The notes beneath the pieces are model-generated. The model worked only from the letters and a program-made list of their open reading frames with translations. It was not told where the DNA came from and searched no databases. A stretch of DNA of 28,124 nucleotides from an uncultured Atopobium sp. (GTDB taxonomy: Bacteria > Actinomycetota > Coriobacteriia > Coriobacteriales > Atopobiaceae), in contig CALIAD010000066.1 of the NCBI GenBank assembly GCA_938041635.1, forward strand, positions 1 through 28,124. The letters are read 5' to 3'. A program made the position numbers and the translations under genes. This document shows, piece after piece, positions 1 to 8,566 of the stretch (position 1 is the first letter of the stretch; the number at the start of each line of letters is the position of its first letter).

Positions 1-46
1 CCCCGTTGTCGAGCAGTTTTGCATGCTTTGGTTTAGTTGACACAAA

Positions 47-1330
47 CTATCCTTCGATAAAGTCGTCGTCTGGAATGGTAGTGCGTTGAGCATCTGCTCC
101 CAGCGCGACGAGTTTCTCGACAAATCCCTCGTAACCGCGGTCAATGTGATGGATGGCAGAAACGATTGTTTCTCCCTCGGCCACAAGACCAGCCATAACA
201 AGCGCAGCTCCGCCTCGAAGATCTGGGGACTTGACCTGCGCACCTTCAAAGCCGGAGACACCGCGAACAATAGCGTGATGACCCTCGATGGTAATATCTG
301 CTCCCATGCGAGAAAGCTCAGACGCCAACATAAAGCGGTTCTCAAAGACGTTTTCCGTGATAATGCAGGTGCCCTTAGCCAGAGCAAGCAGCGTCATGGT
401 CTGTGCCTGCATGTCTGTTGGGAAACCGGGGAATGGCAGCGTCTGGATATCGATAGCTTTAAGATCTTGCTGGCGAGAAGACCTTGCCCACCTATCTCCA
501 GTCTCGATGGTAATGCCCATCTGCTCGTACTTTTTAAGTACCAGACCAAGGTGATTTGGCTCAAAACCGTGAACAGTAATAGGCTCACCAGTAAGCGCAC
601 CAATAGCCAAGAAGGTACCAGCCTCAATGCGGTCGCCAACAACTTCATGCTCAACAGGATGCAGCTCTGTGACGCCGTGAATCTCAATAACAGGAGATCC
701 AGCACCCTGAATGTTAGCGCCCATTTTGTTGAGCATAGTAGCAAGGTCAACAATTTCTGGCTCACGAGCTGCGTTATCAATGACCGTTACACCCTTGGCA
801 AAAACTGATGCCATCATCAGGTTTTCTGTTGCACCAACAGAAGCAAAGGCCAGAGAAACGGTCTCGCCGGTTATGCCGTGAGGAGCGCTTGCGTGAATAT
901 TGCCGTGCTCAACCTTAAATTCAACACCCAAAGCCTCGAGGCCCAGGATGTGCATGTCAATTTTGCGAGCACCGATATTACAACCGCCCGGCATCGCCAC
1001 AACAGCTTTGCCAAAACGAGAAATAAGGGGACCCAAAACAGCAGTTGATGCGCGCATCTGTGCAACAAGACTGTAAGGAGTCTCCCAGCTTGTAATATCT
1101 GTGGTATCAATTTTGAGCTCGTGAAGACCAACGACTTCAATGCGAGCGCCTAACGTCTTGAGCACCTTGCCCATGACGTGAACGTCTGCAATATTAGGAA
1201 CGTTAGTGAGTGTAGTAACACCAGGAGCCATGATGGTTGCAGCCATCAATTTAAGGGCAGAGTTTTTTGCACCCTCTACAGTGACCTCTCCTGTGACAGA
1301 ACGGCCACCTACTACTTTTATGACGTCCAT
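47..1330 (-). CDS. murA: UDP-N-acetylglucosamine 1-carboxyvinyltransferase (MurA)
   Basis: First committed step of peptidoglycan synthesis: transfers enolpyruvate from PEP to UDP-GlcNAc in the cytoplasm. The 427-residue protein has the usual family length and hallmarks: GAKNSALK with K22/N23 near the N terminus, the PGGCNIGARKIDMH loop with the PEP-reactive, fosfomycin-target cysteine at C117, DRIEAGTF, FPTDMQAQ and RFMLASELSRMGAD. The start ATG is preceded by GGAGG with very short spacing. The gene lies 29 nt downstream of atpC on the same strand with no terminator between, so it is probably the last gene of the ATP synthase transcript. The stop is TAG. No terminator is visible in the 46 bases left of the gene. 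A second MurA paralogue elsewhere in the genome cannot be excluded. Confidence 0.97.
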   Translation of the reverse strand: MDVIKVVGGRSVTGEVTVEGAKNSALKLMAATIMAPGVTTLTNVPNIADVHVMGKVLKTLGARIEVVGLHELKIDTTDITSWETPYSLVAQMRASTAVLGPLISRFGKAVVAMPGGCNIGARKIDMHILGLEALGVEFKVEHGNIHASAPHGITGETVSLAFASVGATENLMMASVFAKGVTVIDNAAREPEIVDLATMLNKMGANIQGAGSPVIEIHGVTELHPVEHEVVGDRIEAGTFLAIGALTGEPITVHGFEPNHLGLVLKKYEQMGITIETGDRWARSSRQQDLKAIDIQTLPFPGFPTDMQAQTMTLLALAKGTCIITENVFENRFMLASELSRMGADITIEGHHAIVRGVSGFEGAQVKSPDLRGGAALVMAGLVAEGETIVSAIHHIDRGYEGFVEKLVALGADAQRTTIPDDDFIEG

Positions 1331-1359
1331 AAACCTCCGAAAACGACAGTGAGAGAATT

Positions 1360-1779
1360 TTACTCCTCAACCACTTGCTTCAGAAGTAGATTACACCAGT
1401 CTATCTTTTTTTCGTAGTAGGCACGACGATTATCGTCTTCTGGAAGAGAAAGCATCTGGTCAATGACGTCATCTCTTGTCTCGCGCACAACATCTGCATC
1501 AATGTCATCAACGCGACGAGCATGATCTGCCAAGATAATGACTCCTGTTGGATCGATTTCTGCGTATCCACCAGAAATCACTATCTTGGTCATAGATTCT
1601 TCATTCTCTGGATGAGGCATGTGCAGTCTTACAACACCATCGCCAAGCGCAATGATTTCTGGTGCGTGGCCTGGCCACACACCATACTCTCCATCTGCTG
1701 AAGCAAGAATCAGACTTTCAACGGTTCCTTCGTAAAGGAGCTTATCTGGTCTGACAAACTGACAAGTCAACTCAGCCAT
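1360..1779 (-). CDS. atpC: ATP synthase F1 epsilon subunit
   Basis: Central-stalk subunit that couples rotation to catalysis and can inhibit ATP hydrolysis. The 139-residue protein begins with the typical beta-sandwich opening (LTCQFVRPDKLLYEGTVESLILASADGEYGVWPGHAPEIIALGDG) and ends in an alpha-helical region, as the family does. The start ATG at 1779 lies just after the atpD stop, and its ribosome binding site (AGGA) overlaps that stop region, so translation is probably coupled to atpD. It is the last atp gene before murA. Identity is secure from position and N-terminal signature; the C-terminal helical part is poorly conserved, as usual. Confidence 0.96.
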   Translation of the reverse strand: MAELTCQFVRPDKLLYEGTVESLILASADGEYGVWPGHAPEIIALGDGVVRLHMPHPENEESMTKIVISGGYAEIDPTGVIILADHARRVDDIDADVVRETRDDVIDQMLSLPEDDNRRAYYEKKIDWCNLLLKQVVEE

Positions 1780-1787
1780 GAGAAATC

Positions 1788-3269
1788 CTAGTTCTGTGAG
1801 CTATCCGAAGCGGACATCTTTGCAGCGCGCTCGCGAACATCTTCGATGGTGCCTGCAAAACGGAATGCCTGCTCAGGAAGGTCATCGCACTTACCGTCAA
1901 TAATCTCTGCAAACGAGCGGACAGTCTCCTCAACGGTGCAGTACACACCAGGGTTACCAGTGAACTTCTCGGCAACGTGGAATGACTGAGAGAGGAACTG
2001 CTGAATCTTACGGGCGCGAGCAACGGTGCGCTGCTGCTCCTCAGAAAGCTCGTCCATACCCAGAATTGCAATGATGTCCTGAAGGTCGGAGTACTCCTGC
2101 AGGGTCTCCTGAACTGCCATAGCAACGCGGTAGTGCTCTGAACCAACAATGGATGGATCAAGAGCAGAACTGGAGCTGGCCAGAGGGTCAACTGCTGGGT
2201 AAATACCAAGCTCGGTAATAGCACGAGAAAGAACGGTAGTTGCATCCAAGTGCGTAAAGGTTGTAGCAGGAGCAGGGTCAGTAAGGTCGTCTGCAGGGAC
2301 GTAAACTGCCTGTACGGAAGTAATAGAACCTTCCTTGGTGGAAGTAATACGCTCCTGAAGCTCGCCCATCTCTGTAGCCAGGGTTGGCTGGTAACCAACT
2401 GCGGAAGGCATACGACCAAGAAGTGCGGAAACCTCAGAACCTGCCTGAGAGAAGCGGAAGATGTTGTCGATGAACAACAGAACATCCTGGCCCTGATCAC
2501 GGAAGTACTCTGCAGTAGTAAGGCCTGCAAGAGCAACACGCATACGAGCTCCTGGTGGCTCGTTCATCTGACCGTAGACTAGGCAGGTCTTGTTAATAAC
2601 GCCGGACTCAGTCATCTCGAGGAAGAGGTCGGTACCCTCACGAGTACGCTCTCCAACGCCGGTGAATACGGAAGTACCACCATGCTGCTGAGCCAGGTTG
2701 TTAATAAGCTCCTGAATCAGAACGGTCTTACCAACGCCAGCGCCACCAAAGAGGCCAGTCTTTCCGCCTCGAACATAAGGCTCGAGAAGATCGATTGCCT
2801 TGATGCCCGTCTCGAAAATCTCTGTCTCAGTAGTGAGCTCTTCGAAGAGAGGTGCTGGGTGGTGAATTGGATAAAACTCAACGTCTTCAGGAATATCTCC
2901 ACCGTCGACTGGCTGACCCATGACGTTCCAGACGCGGCCCAGCGTAGACTCGCCTACTGGCATCATCATTGGCTTGCCGGTGTCCTTAACGCGAAGGTTA
3001 CGCTGAAGACCATCGGTTGACGACATAGCGACGGTACGAACAACACCACCGGGAAGCTGAGACTCAACCTCAAGAACGGTGCTGACGTGACCAACAGGCG
3101 TGTCATCCTCTACCGTCAGTGCGGTATAGATGCTTGGAACAGGTCCGTCGAACTTAACGTCGACAACTGGTCCAACTACGCGAACGATTACGCCATCGTC
3201 AACGTGCTGATTGCGCTTGTTGAGAATAGCTTCCTCAAAGGAAGAAGTCTCTACTTGCATATCTGACAT
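1788..3269 (-). CDS. atpD: ATP synthase F1 beta subunit (catalytic)
   Basis: Catalytic subunit of F1, making ATP at the alpha/beta interface. The 493-residue protein carries the P-loop GGAGVGKT at about 175-182, GERTREG with the catalytic Glu near 207, and the long conserved stretch ALLGRMPSAVGYQP...VPADDLTDPAP. It is slightly longer than most homologues because of about 20 extra residues before the conserved GVIVRVVGPVVDV segment. That start is supported by GGAGG seven bases upstream of the ATG. The ATG overlaps the atpG stop by one base (TAATG), giving translational coupling. The stop is TAG. Confidence 0.98.
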   Translation of the reverse strand: MSDMQVETSSFEEAILNKRNQHVDDGVIVRVVGPVVDVKFDGPVPSIYTALTVEDDTPVGHVSTVLEVESQLPGGVVRTVAMSSTDGLQRNLRVKDTGKPMMMPVGESTLGRVWNVMGQPVDGGDIPEDVEFYPIHHPAPLFEELTTETEIFETGIKAIDLLEPYVRGGKTGLFGGAGVGKTVLIQELINNLAQQHGGTSVFTGVGERTREGTDLFLEMTESGVINKTCLVYGQMNEPPGARMRVALAGLTTAEYFRDQGQDVLLFIDNIFRFSQAGSEVSALLGRMPSAVGYQPTLATEMGELQERITSTKEGSITSVQAVYVPADDLTDPAPATTFTHLDATTVLSRAITELGIYPAVDPLASSSSALDPSIVGSEHYRVAMAVQETLQEYSDLQDIIAILGMDELSEEQQRTVARARKIQQFLSQSFHVAEKFTGNPGVYCTVEETVRSFAEIIDGKCDDLPEQAFRFAGTIEDVRERAAKMSASDSSQN

Positions 3270-4186
3270 TACATATCCTCCAATGCTGCAGCACCACCGA
3301 TAATCTCATTGAGCTCAGTGGTAATTGCGCCCTGGCGTTCGCGATTGTACGTACGGCTAAGAGCGCCTAAGACGTTCTCAGCATTATCAGTTGCAGACTG
3401 CATTGCACGACGGCGTGCACCATGCTCGGCTGCAGCAGAATCAAGAAGTGCGTGGAAGATGACCGTCTTGATATAAGCGGGCATCAACGAATCAAGTACC
3501 TGAGAAGCAGATGGCGAGAATTGATATTCACTCTTGTTATACGTCTTCACCTGTGAGAGGGCTTCTTCGGTACGTGGTTTATTAGGAATCGTGAGTTTAT
3601 CGCGCGAAATAGGAAGAAGTTGCTCTGTAACCTGCTCTTGGTCAACACGGTTCTTTGCATGCCAGTACTTGATTACGACACGATCAATCTTACCCTTGAT
3701 ATAGCCATCCATGATATAGGAGGCAATACGATCAGCCTGGTCTGCTGTAGGCTCAGAGGAAATGCCTACATAGGACATGGTGGGCTTGATATTTCTATAC
3801 GTAAAGTACTCAGTTGGCTTGCGTCCGCAAGTAATTATCTCGGACGACACACCCTTAGCCTTAAGACGTGCCATCTCATGCTCAACCTCGCGTTGAGGCA
3901 GGATGTTAAATCCGCCTGCAAGGCCACGGTCAGATGCGATGACTAAGAACAGCACGTTCTTCTCGACTTTATGTGTAGCAAGAAGAGGCTGTTTCTTAGG
4001 ATTAAAGCCAGCGCCTGCTACATTTGCAAGCATAAGGGTAATAGCTTCCTTATATGGCGAAGCAGCCTCGGCCCTATCAAGTGCCTTGCGGACACGCGCT
4101 GTCGAAATCATCGACATCGTGCGCGTAATCTGCATGGTGCTCCTGATGGAGCTCATACGCCTCGATATTTCGTGAAGGTTCGCCAT
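3269..4186 (-). CDS. atpG: ATP synthase F1 gamma subunit
   Basis: Rotor shaft inside the alpha3beta3 hexamer. The 305-residue protein shows the signature ends of the family: an N-terminal coiled-coil helix starting MANLHEISRRMSSIRSTMQITRTMSMISTARVRKA and the C-terminal helix with AAEHGARRRAMQSATDNAENVLGALSRTYNRERQGAITTELNEIIGGAAAL. It is a little longer than average, with the extra length in the middle domain. The gene sits six bases after the atpA stop with AGGAG about nine bases upstream of the ATG, and its stop overlaps the atpD start by one base. Confidence 0.97.
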   Translation of the reverse strand: MANLHEISRRMSSIRSTMQITRTMSMISTARVRKALDRAEAASPYKEAITLMLANVAGAGFNPKKQPLLATHKVEKNVLFLVIASDRGLAGGFNILPQREVEHEMARLKAKGVSSEIITCGRKPTEYFTYRNIKPTMSYVGISSEPTADQADRIASYIMDGYIKGKIDRVVIKYWHAKNRVDQEQVTEQLLPISRDKLTIPNKPRTEEALSQVKTYNKSEYQFSPSASQVLDSLMPAYIKTVIFHALLDSAAAEHGARRRAMQSATDNAENVLGALSRTYNRERQGAITTELNEIIGGAAALEDM

Positions 4187-4192
4187 TGATAA

Positions 4193-5866
4193 TTACTCCT
4201 GCAATGAACCCTGGGTTACTGCGTCAAAAGAGCCTGGTGTGTCTGAATTAGCTTCTGCCTCATCCACAACCTTGTTTGGATGCTCTTCCAAGAACTTAGC
4301 CTTGAAGTGCTTAATGTGATCACTCAAGCGCTCTGCCTGCTCATCAGAAATCTTTCCGTTGCGCAGAGAGTTGCGGAGCTGTGGGTGATACTCACTCATG
4401 TACTGAGCAAGGCCATCACGGAAGAGAGCAACGTTCTCAAGATCAACGTCATCAATGAAGTTCTCTTTTGCAGCGTAAATTGCGCAAATCTGGTCTACTA
4501 CGTCCAGAGCTGAATAACGTGGCTGCTTGAGAAGCTCCATCATATGAGCACCGTGGTTGAGCTGGTACTGCGTAGTTGCATCCAAGTCGGATCCGAACTG
4601 CGAGAATGCCTGCTTCTCACGATAACTTGCAAGGTCCAGACGAAGGGTACCTGCAACCTGCTTCATTGCCTTGACCTGAGCGTCGCCACCAACGCGGGAT
4701 ACAGAAATACCTACGTCGACTGCTGGGCGCTGGCCCTGGAAGAAGAGATTAGACTGCAGATAAATCTGGCCGTCTGTAATGGAAATGACGTTTGTAGGAA
4801 TGTATGCAGAAACGTCGCCTTCCTGCGTCTCAATAATTGGAAGTGCTGTAAGTGAACCTGCTCCGTTTTCATCGGAGAGCTTACATGCACGCTCCAGCAA
4901 GCGTGAGTGCAGGTAGAAAATATCACCAGGATATGCCTCACGTCCTGGTGGACGGTGAAGCGTCAGTGACATCTGACGGTATGCAACTGCCTGCTTGGAA
5001 AGGTCGTCGTAAACAACAAGAACGTGTCCGCCTGGATGATCTTTGTCAGCAGGCTTTCCGTCCTTATCGTTATACATAAAGAACTCACCAATAGCAGCAC
5101 CTGCCATAGGAGCAATGTACTGCATTGGAGCAGAATCAGCTGCGGTAGCTGCAACAATGACGGTCTTGTCAAGAACACCATGGCGGGAAAGAGACTCGCG
5201 GATGTTTGCAACTGTAGACGCCTTCTGACCGATGGCGACATAGATACAAATCATGTCGGTGTTCTTCTGGTTTACGATTGCGTCAATTGCGATAGCGGTC
5301 TTACCGGTCTTACGGTCACCAATGATCAACTCACGCTGACCACGGCCGACAGGAACCATAGCATCAATTGCGAGAAGACCAGTCTGAACTGGCTCGCAAA
5401 CAGGCTGACGCTGCATGATGCCAGGAGCCTTGAACTCAATAGGGCGACGATGTGTAGCGTGGATAGCGCCAAGTCCATCAATAGGCTGGCCCAGTGGGTT
5501 AACAACACGACCAAGCATGTCAAAACCGGCTGGAATATCCATGACGCGGCCGGTTGTACGGCACTCATCGCCTTCCTTAATCTCAGAAACTTCGCCGAAC
5601 AAAACAGCGCCGACTGAAGTTTCATCAAGGTTCTGAGCAAGACCGAATACGCTGTGGCCGGTAACGGAGCTGGTGAACTCCAGCAGCTCGCCTGCCATAG
5701 CGCTACGTAGGCCAGCAACACGAGCAATACCGTCTGCTACCTCAGTAACAGCAGATACCTCTTGCTGGGATACGGTTGAATTGACCTTAGAAAGGCGCTC
5801 TCTAAGCTGTGCCATGACGGCATCTGAGCTTAGTGTTCCTTCCTGTATGGTGGTCTTATCAGTCAT
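4193..5866 (-). CDS. atpA: ATP synthase F1 alpha subunit
   Basis: Non-catalytic nucleotide-binding subunit that contributes the arginine finger to beta. The 557-residue protein has the P-loop GDRKTGKT at about 183-190, RRPIEFKAPGIMQRQPV, and VSRVGGDAQVKAMKQVAG around the arginine finger. It is roughly 40 residues longer than the usual length. The extra residues are a slightly longer N terminus and an acidic, probably disordered C-terminal tail after FLEEHPNKVV. The start overlaps the atpH stop by one base (TAATG), so the two are translationally coupled. Confidence 0.98.
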   Translation of the reverse strand: MTDKTTIQEGTLSSDAVMAQLRERLSKVNSTVSQQEVSAVTEVADGIARVAGLRSAMAGELLEFTSSVTGHSVFGLAQNLDETSVGAVLFGEVSEIKEGDECRTTGRVMDIPAGFDMLGRVVNPLGQPIDGLGAIHATHRRPIEFKAPGIMQRQPVCEPVQTGLLAIDAMVPVGRGQRELIIGDRKTGKTAIAIDAIVNQKNTDMICIYVAIGQKASTVANIRESLSRHGVLDKTVIVAATAADSAPMQYIAPMAGAAIGEFFMYNDKDGKPADKDHPGGHVLVVYDDLSKQAVAYRQMSLTLHRPPGREAYPGDIFYLHSRLLERACKLSDENGAGSLTALPIIETQEGDVSAYIPTNVISITDGQIYLQSNLFFQGQRPAVDVGISVSRVGGDAQVKAMKQVAGTLRLDLASYREKQAFSQFGSDLDATTQYQLNHGAHMMELLKQPRYSALDVVDQICAIYAAKENFIDDVDLENVALFRDGLAQYMSEYHPQLRNSLRNGKISDEQAERLSDHIKHFKAKFLEEHPNKVVDEAEANSDTPGSFDAVTQGSLQE

Positions 5867-6339
5867 TACAATTCACTTTCAACGTGATCTGAAGAGAGCC
5901 TACTCTTAATGTGAGTGAGCTGTGTCTTTACCGATGCATCATAACGATGATCACGTGCCTCAACAACAATGCCACCCAAAATCTTGGGATTAACACGCTC
6001 AATGAGATACACCTGAGTGTTGAAGTTCTTCTCGAGCTTCTCGGTGACCTTTGCACGTAACTCATCATCAAGAGGCATTGTAGTAGTTACCGTTACTGTA
6101 AGTGTCTTGTCTTCTTCTTCAAGAAGCTCCTGGAACGTAGCGGCAACATCATTGATAAGGTTGACATCCTCACTCGCCTGCATAGCACCAAGAGTCTCAA
6201 GAACTTCTGGAGAGAACTTCTTTGCGTGCTGCACCTGTACAAGGTCTGCAGTTGCACGACCCTCTGCGCGGCCAGCCTCCAGGAGTGCCCTGGTATAGCC
6301 CTCTACTTTTCTGTCTTGATCGTCTTTATTAGTGCTCAT
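5866..6339 (-). CDS. atpH: ATP synthase F1 delta subunit
   Basis: Peripheral-stalk connector (OSCP homologue) that links subunit b to the top of F1. The 157-residue protein is shorter than the usual size of about 175-180. The C-terminal half keeps the family signature (KVTEKLEKNFNTQVYLIERVNPKILGGIVVEARDHRYDASVKTQLTHIKSRL). The N-terminal helical domain, beginning near VEGYTRALLEAGRAEGR, appears trimmed. The start ATG lies inside the end of atpF (11-base overlap), and the stop overlaps the atpA start by one base. Identity is secure from position and C-terminal motif. Confidence 0.93.
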   Translation of the reverse strand: MSTNKDDQDRKVEGYTRALLEAGRAEGRATADLVQVQHAKKFSPEVLETLGAMQASEDVNLINDVAATFQELLEEEDKTLTVTVTTTMPLDDELRAKVTEKLEKNFNTQVYLIERVNPKILGGIVVEARDHRYDASVKTQLTHIKSRLSSDHVESEL

Positions 6340-6940
6340 CTGGAGTACCTACTTCCGCAAGGTACTTTTCGGCAAGAGCACGCTGCTGCTCTACTGAAAG
6401 CTCGTTGCCAATAATCTTTCCGGCAATATCGACGGCAAGATCAACAACGGAATCAGAAAGCTCAGCCATGGCGTGACGACGCTCAGACTCTACAACGCCC
6501 TTACCCTTAGTAATAATCTCGACAGCTTCTGCCTTTGCCTGCTCGATAATACGAGCACGCTCTTCTTCGCCCTCACGCTTAGCAGCAGAAACAATCTCGT
6601 CTGCTTGCTGCTTAGCTGCGTCGATACCAGCTGCTGCGATTTCACGATCCTTGTTGGCTTCCTCGCGAGCCTTTGCTGCAGCGTCCAGATCGCCTTGGAT
6701 CTTCTCTTGACGCTTGTCAAGCATACGTAGAACGGAAGGCCATACAAACTTTGCTACAACAGCAAAGATGATCAGAAACGCAATCAGAGCAGGAACAAAC
6801 TCAGCGGGCTTTGGAAGAAGAATATCGGCACCACTTGCACCCTCTTCAGCAAGTGCGACTGAGGGAGCCATTGCCACAAGTAGAGCAGCAGTTGCGCCTA
6901 CTGTGCTGGCTTTTTTAACTCCCTTACAAATCGTATTCAT
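6329..6940 (-). CDS. atpF: ATP synthase Fo b subunit with signal-peptide-like N terminus
   Basis: Peripheral-stalk subunit anchored in the membrane. The ATG at 6940 (protein starting MNTICKGVKKAS, 203 residues) is preferred over an upstream TTG at 6952 because GGAGGA lies directly before the ATG and is itself part of the longer frame. A basic N terminus is followed by a hydrophobic stretch ending APSVALAEEG, which looks like a cleavable signal peptide. The canonical b-type membrane helix (FVPALIAFLIIFAVVAKFVWPSVLRML) follows. A long charged helix (DKRQEKIQGDLDAAAKAREEANKDRE...) forms the dimeric stalk. The 3' end overlaps atpH by 11 bases. Confidence 0.95.
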   Translation of the reverse strand: MNTICKGVKKASTVGATAALLVAMAPSVALAEEGASGADILLPKPAEFVPALIAFLIIFAVVAKFVWPSVLRMLDKRQEKIQGDLDAAAKAREEANKDREIAAAGIDAAKQQADEIVSAAKREGEEERARIIEQAKAEAVEIITKGKGVVESERRHAMAELSDSVVDLAVDIAGKIIGNELSVEQQRALAEKYLAEVGTPDEH

Positions 6941-6982
6941 GCATTCCTCCAACGTAGCGTTTTCGCTGTTACAAACAGTAAT

Positions 6983-7177
6983 TTACTTAACCATCAAGGT
7001 AACAACGAAGCCAATCAGGGTAAGTGCCTCGATGAATGCGCAGCCAAGAATAAAGACTGTGAAGAGACGACCCTGAACCTCTGGCTGACGAGCCATGTTG
7101 TTAGCGGCACTCGTTGCTACGACGCTAATACAAATTGCTGCTCCCATAACGCAAAGAGCATATCCGAAAATACCCAC
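6983..7177 (-). CDS. atpE: ATP synthase Fo c subunit, short form
   Basis: Forms the ion-translocating rotor ring. The GTG at 7177 is chosen because AAAGGAGGA lies just upstream; a longer frame from a TTG at 7216 would translate that binding site. The resulting protein is 64 residues, short for a family usually of about 70-85. It is a helical hairpin with the polar loop ARQPE at 29-33 and the ion-binding carboxylate E50 in FIEALTLIG. The residue after E50 is Ala and not the Ser of sodium-type rings, so proton coupling is inferred. The helix-1 GxGxGxG motif reads G-A-A-I-C-I-S (12-18), so only the first glycine is kept. Confidence 0.93.
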   Translation of the reverse strand: MGIFGYALCVMGAAICISVVATSAANNMARQPEVQGRLFTVFILGCAFIEALTLIGFVVTLMVK

Positions 7178-7236
7178 GATTCCTCCTTTTTCGCTCGCCC
7201 CTCTCAAGGCGACCAATATACATACCTATCATCAAC

Positions 7237-7320
7237 TGAGCGTGGGCTCAGATGACTTCATCTTTTGTGCCGTTTGGCACCACAGTGTGGCAATGCCACC
7301 AACTAAGCGTTTTGCTTAGT
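7237..7320 (-). promoter_or_regulatory. stem-loops in the atpB-atpE intercistronic region
   Basis: The 138 bases between atpB and atpE hold several inverted repeats. A perfect 7-bp stem with a 5-nt loop (ACTAAGC/GCTTAGT, 7302-7320) encloses the atpB stop codon. A weaker hairpin lies at 7276-7297 (GGCA/TGCC around CCAC-ACT-GTGG). A short stem TGAG/CTCA lies at 7237-7250. There is no T-run typical of a terminator. In E. coli the equivalent spacer enhances atpE translation or stabilises its message, because many c copies are needed per enzyme. The same role here is inference. Confidence 0.5.
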
Positions 7321-8116
7321 GTTCAGACTCTACCAGCTGGATGTAGACAGTAGAGAGTAGGGTAAAAACGTATGCCTGAATGAAAGCAACAATAGTTTCT
7401 ACCAAGTAAATGATAATCAACAGCAAGATCCAGAAAATCGAAAATCCTGCCTGGGCGGCTGTTGATGCGGAGAAGTTCTCAATCGCTGGCATAAAGTACA
7501 TAGATGCAAGAATTGCAAACGTACCCATAACGATGTGACCTGCATACATGTTGCAGAACAGACGGACAGCCAGAGTAACCAGACGAAGGAATGTTGAGAA
7601 GACCTCAATAACCCAGATAACTGCTGCGATAACAGGATTAACGCCCTTTGGTGCAAGACTCAAGATGTAACCAATAACACCCATCTTTTTTGCACCTACA
7701 TACATAAAGTATCCAAGGGAGCAAAGACCAAGAGCGGCGGTGACACCAATGGTGCCAGTACCTGGGTGTGCGCCAGGAATAAGGCCAATAATGTTGTTGA
7801 TCAGAATAAACATAAACATGGTAATCAAGAATGGGAAGTGTGTGCGCCACGTTTCTCCAAGAGAAGCTTTGCAGACGTCATCTCTGATGTACTCAATCAG
7901 ATACTCAACACCATTAACAAAGCGTCCCTGAGGAGCAATGCTCTCTGCCTGCTTCTTCTTAAACCTAAAGCAGACAATCAGAAAAATCACAGCAGCGATT
8001 AAGAAATAGAAAATGTAGTTCGTGAAACCAAAGGTGGTGTTACCAACCAATGCGTGTGGCAAAAAACTTTCGAGCAGCTCGGCCATCTCTGCTGGCAACT
8101 GCGCAAGAACATCCAC
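7316..8116 (-). CDS. atpB: ATP synthase Fo a subunit
   Basis: Stator channel subunit that passes protons to the c ring. The 266-residue membrane protein has the essential arginine (R185) in LRLVTLAVRLFCNMYAGHIV and the conserved FIQAYVFTLLS near the C terminus with Q247. The residue after LF in this motif is Cys where Gly is common. The start is a GTG at 8116 with GGGGAGG about ten bases upstream; no in-frame ATG fits better. It is the first gene of the atp operon. No atpI-like gene precedes it in the 450-base upstream region. Confidence 0.96.
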   Translation of the reverse strand: MDVLAQLPAEMAELLESFLPHALVGNTTFGFTNYIFYFLIAAVIFLIVCFRFKKKQAESIAPQGRFVNGVEYLIEYIRDDVCKASLGETWRTHFPFLITMFMFILINNIIGLIPGAHPGTGTIGVTAALGLCSLGYFMYVGAKKMGVIGYILSLAPKGVNPVIAAVIWVIEVFSTFLRLVTLAVRLFCNMYAGHIVMGTFAILASMYFMPAIENFSASTAAQAGFSIFWILLLIIIYLVETIVAFIQAYVFTLLSTVYIQLVESEH

Positions 8117-8511
8117 TCTGTCTCAACCTCCCCATACAATCTGCAACCATTTCAGATTGCCCGTCACTGCTCAGCATACTTGAAACGCAACGTAAGATGC
8201 CAAGAATATGCCACTTGGAGTATATTATCTACCACTCGGCGTGCATATTTGCGACGAACGGCGATACTAGCACTAAATGAATGCATAGTCACGATTACAA
8301 AATCAAATAATTGACTTATGCTCAAACTCTCACATTACTGACACATTTCGTGTTAGCTGCCGTTATTGATTCATTCAACTATAACACTAATAAACTGCTG
8401 TTACGTCGCTTTTCTCAGTAAGTATTTATACAGCAAGAGAAATGTGTCTTGATATGCTTACTTAAGTAGTTTCTTTTAGTTATTTATATTCAGCCCCAAT
8501 CAATAAACAAA
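8117..8511. promoter_or_regulatory. leader and promoter region of the ATP synthase operon
   Basis: About 400 bases of non-coding, AT-rich DNA between atpB and the terminator of the transporter gene. No convincing coding frame is seen on either strand. A perfect 7-bp stem with a 9-nt loop (CAATCTG/CAGATTG, 8137-8159) sits immediately upstream of the atpB ribosome binding site on the minus strand. A minus-strand -10-like TATACT lies at 8219-8224, without a clear -35. A 10-bp palindrome TACTTAAGTA lies at 8459-8468. The operon promoter must lie here, but its exact site cannot be fixed from sequence alone. Confidence 0.5.
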
Positions 8512-8544
8512 CACGCGCAAGAAATTATTTATCTCTTGCGCGTG
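8512..8544 (-). terminator. Rho-independent terminator after the MFS transporter gene
   Basis: A perfect 11-bp inverted repeat CACGCGCAAGA/TCTTGCGCGTG with an 11-nt loop, followed on the minus strand by TTTGTTTATTG. It lies 22 bases after the transporter stop and insulates the aromatic-acid operon from the downstream atp operon. Confidence 0.88.
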
Positions 8545-8566
8545 CGGGAAGGGGTCTAACTTAACC

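Noticed and set aside
1..46. Possible gene end or terminator at the left edge
   Set aside because: Only a short stretch with a GCATGC palindrome and no stem plus T-run; too little sequence to call.
86..808. Plus-strand open frame opposite murA, and similar long frames opposite atpA (for example 5024-5617)
   Set aside because: They overlap conserved genes entirely and their protein sequences show no motifs; they reflect codon bias of the real genes.
8050..8314. Plus-strand frames across the start of atpB and its leader
   Set aside because: No ribosome binding site, no recognisable protein features, and they overlap the atpB start region.
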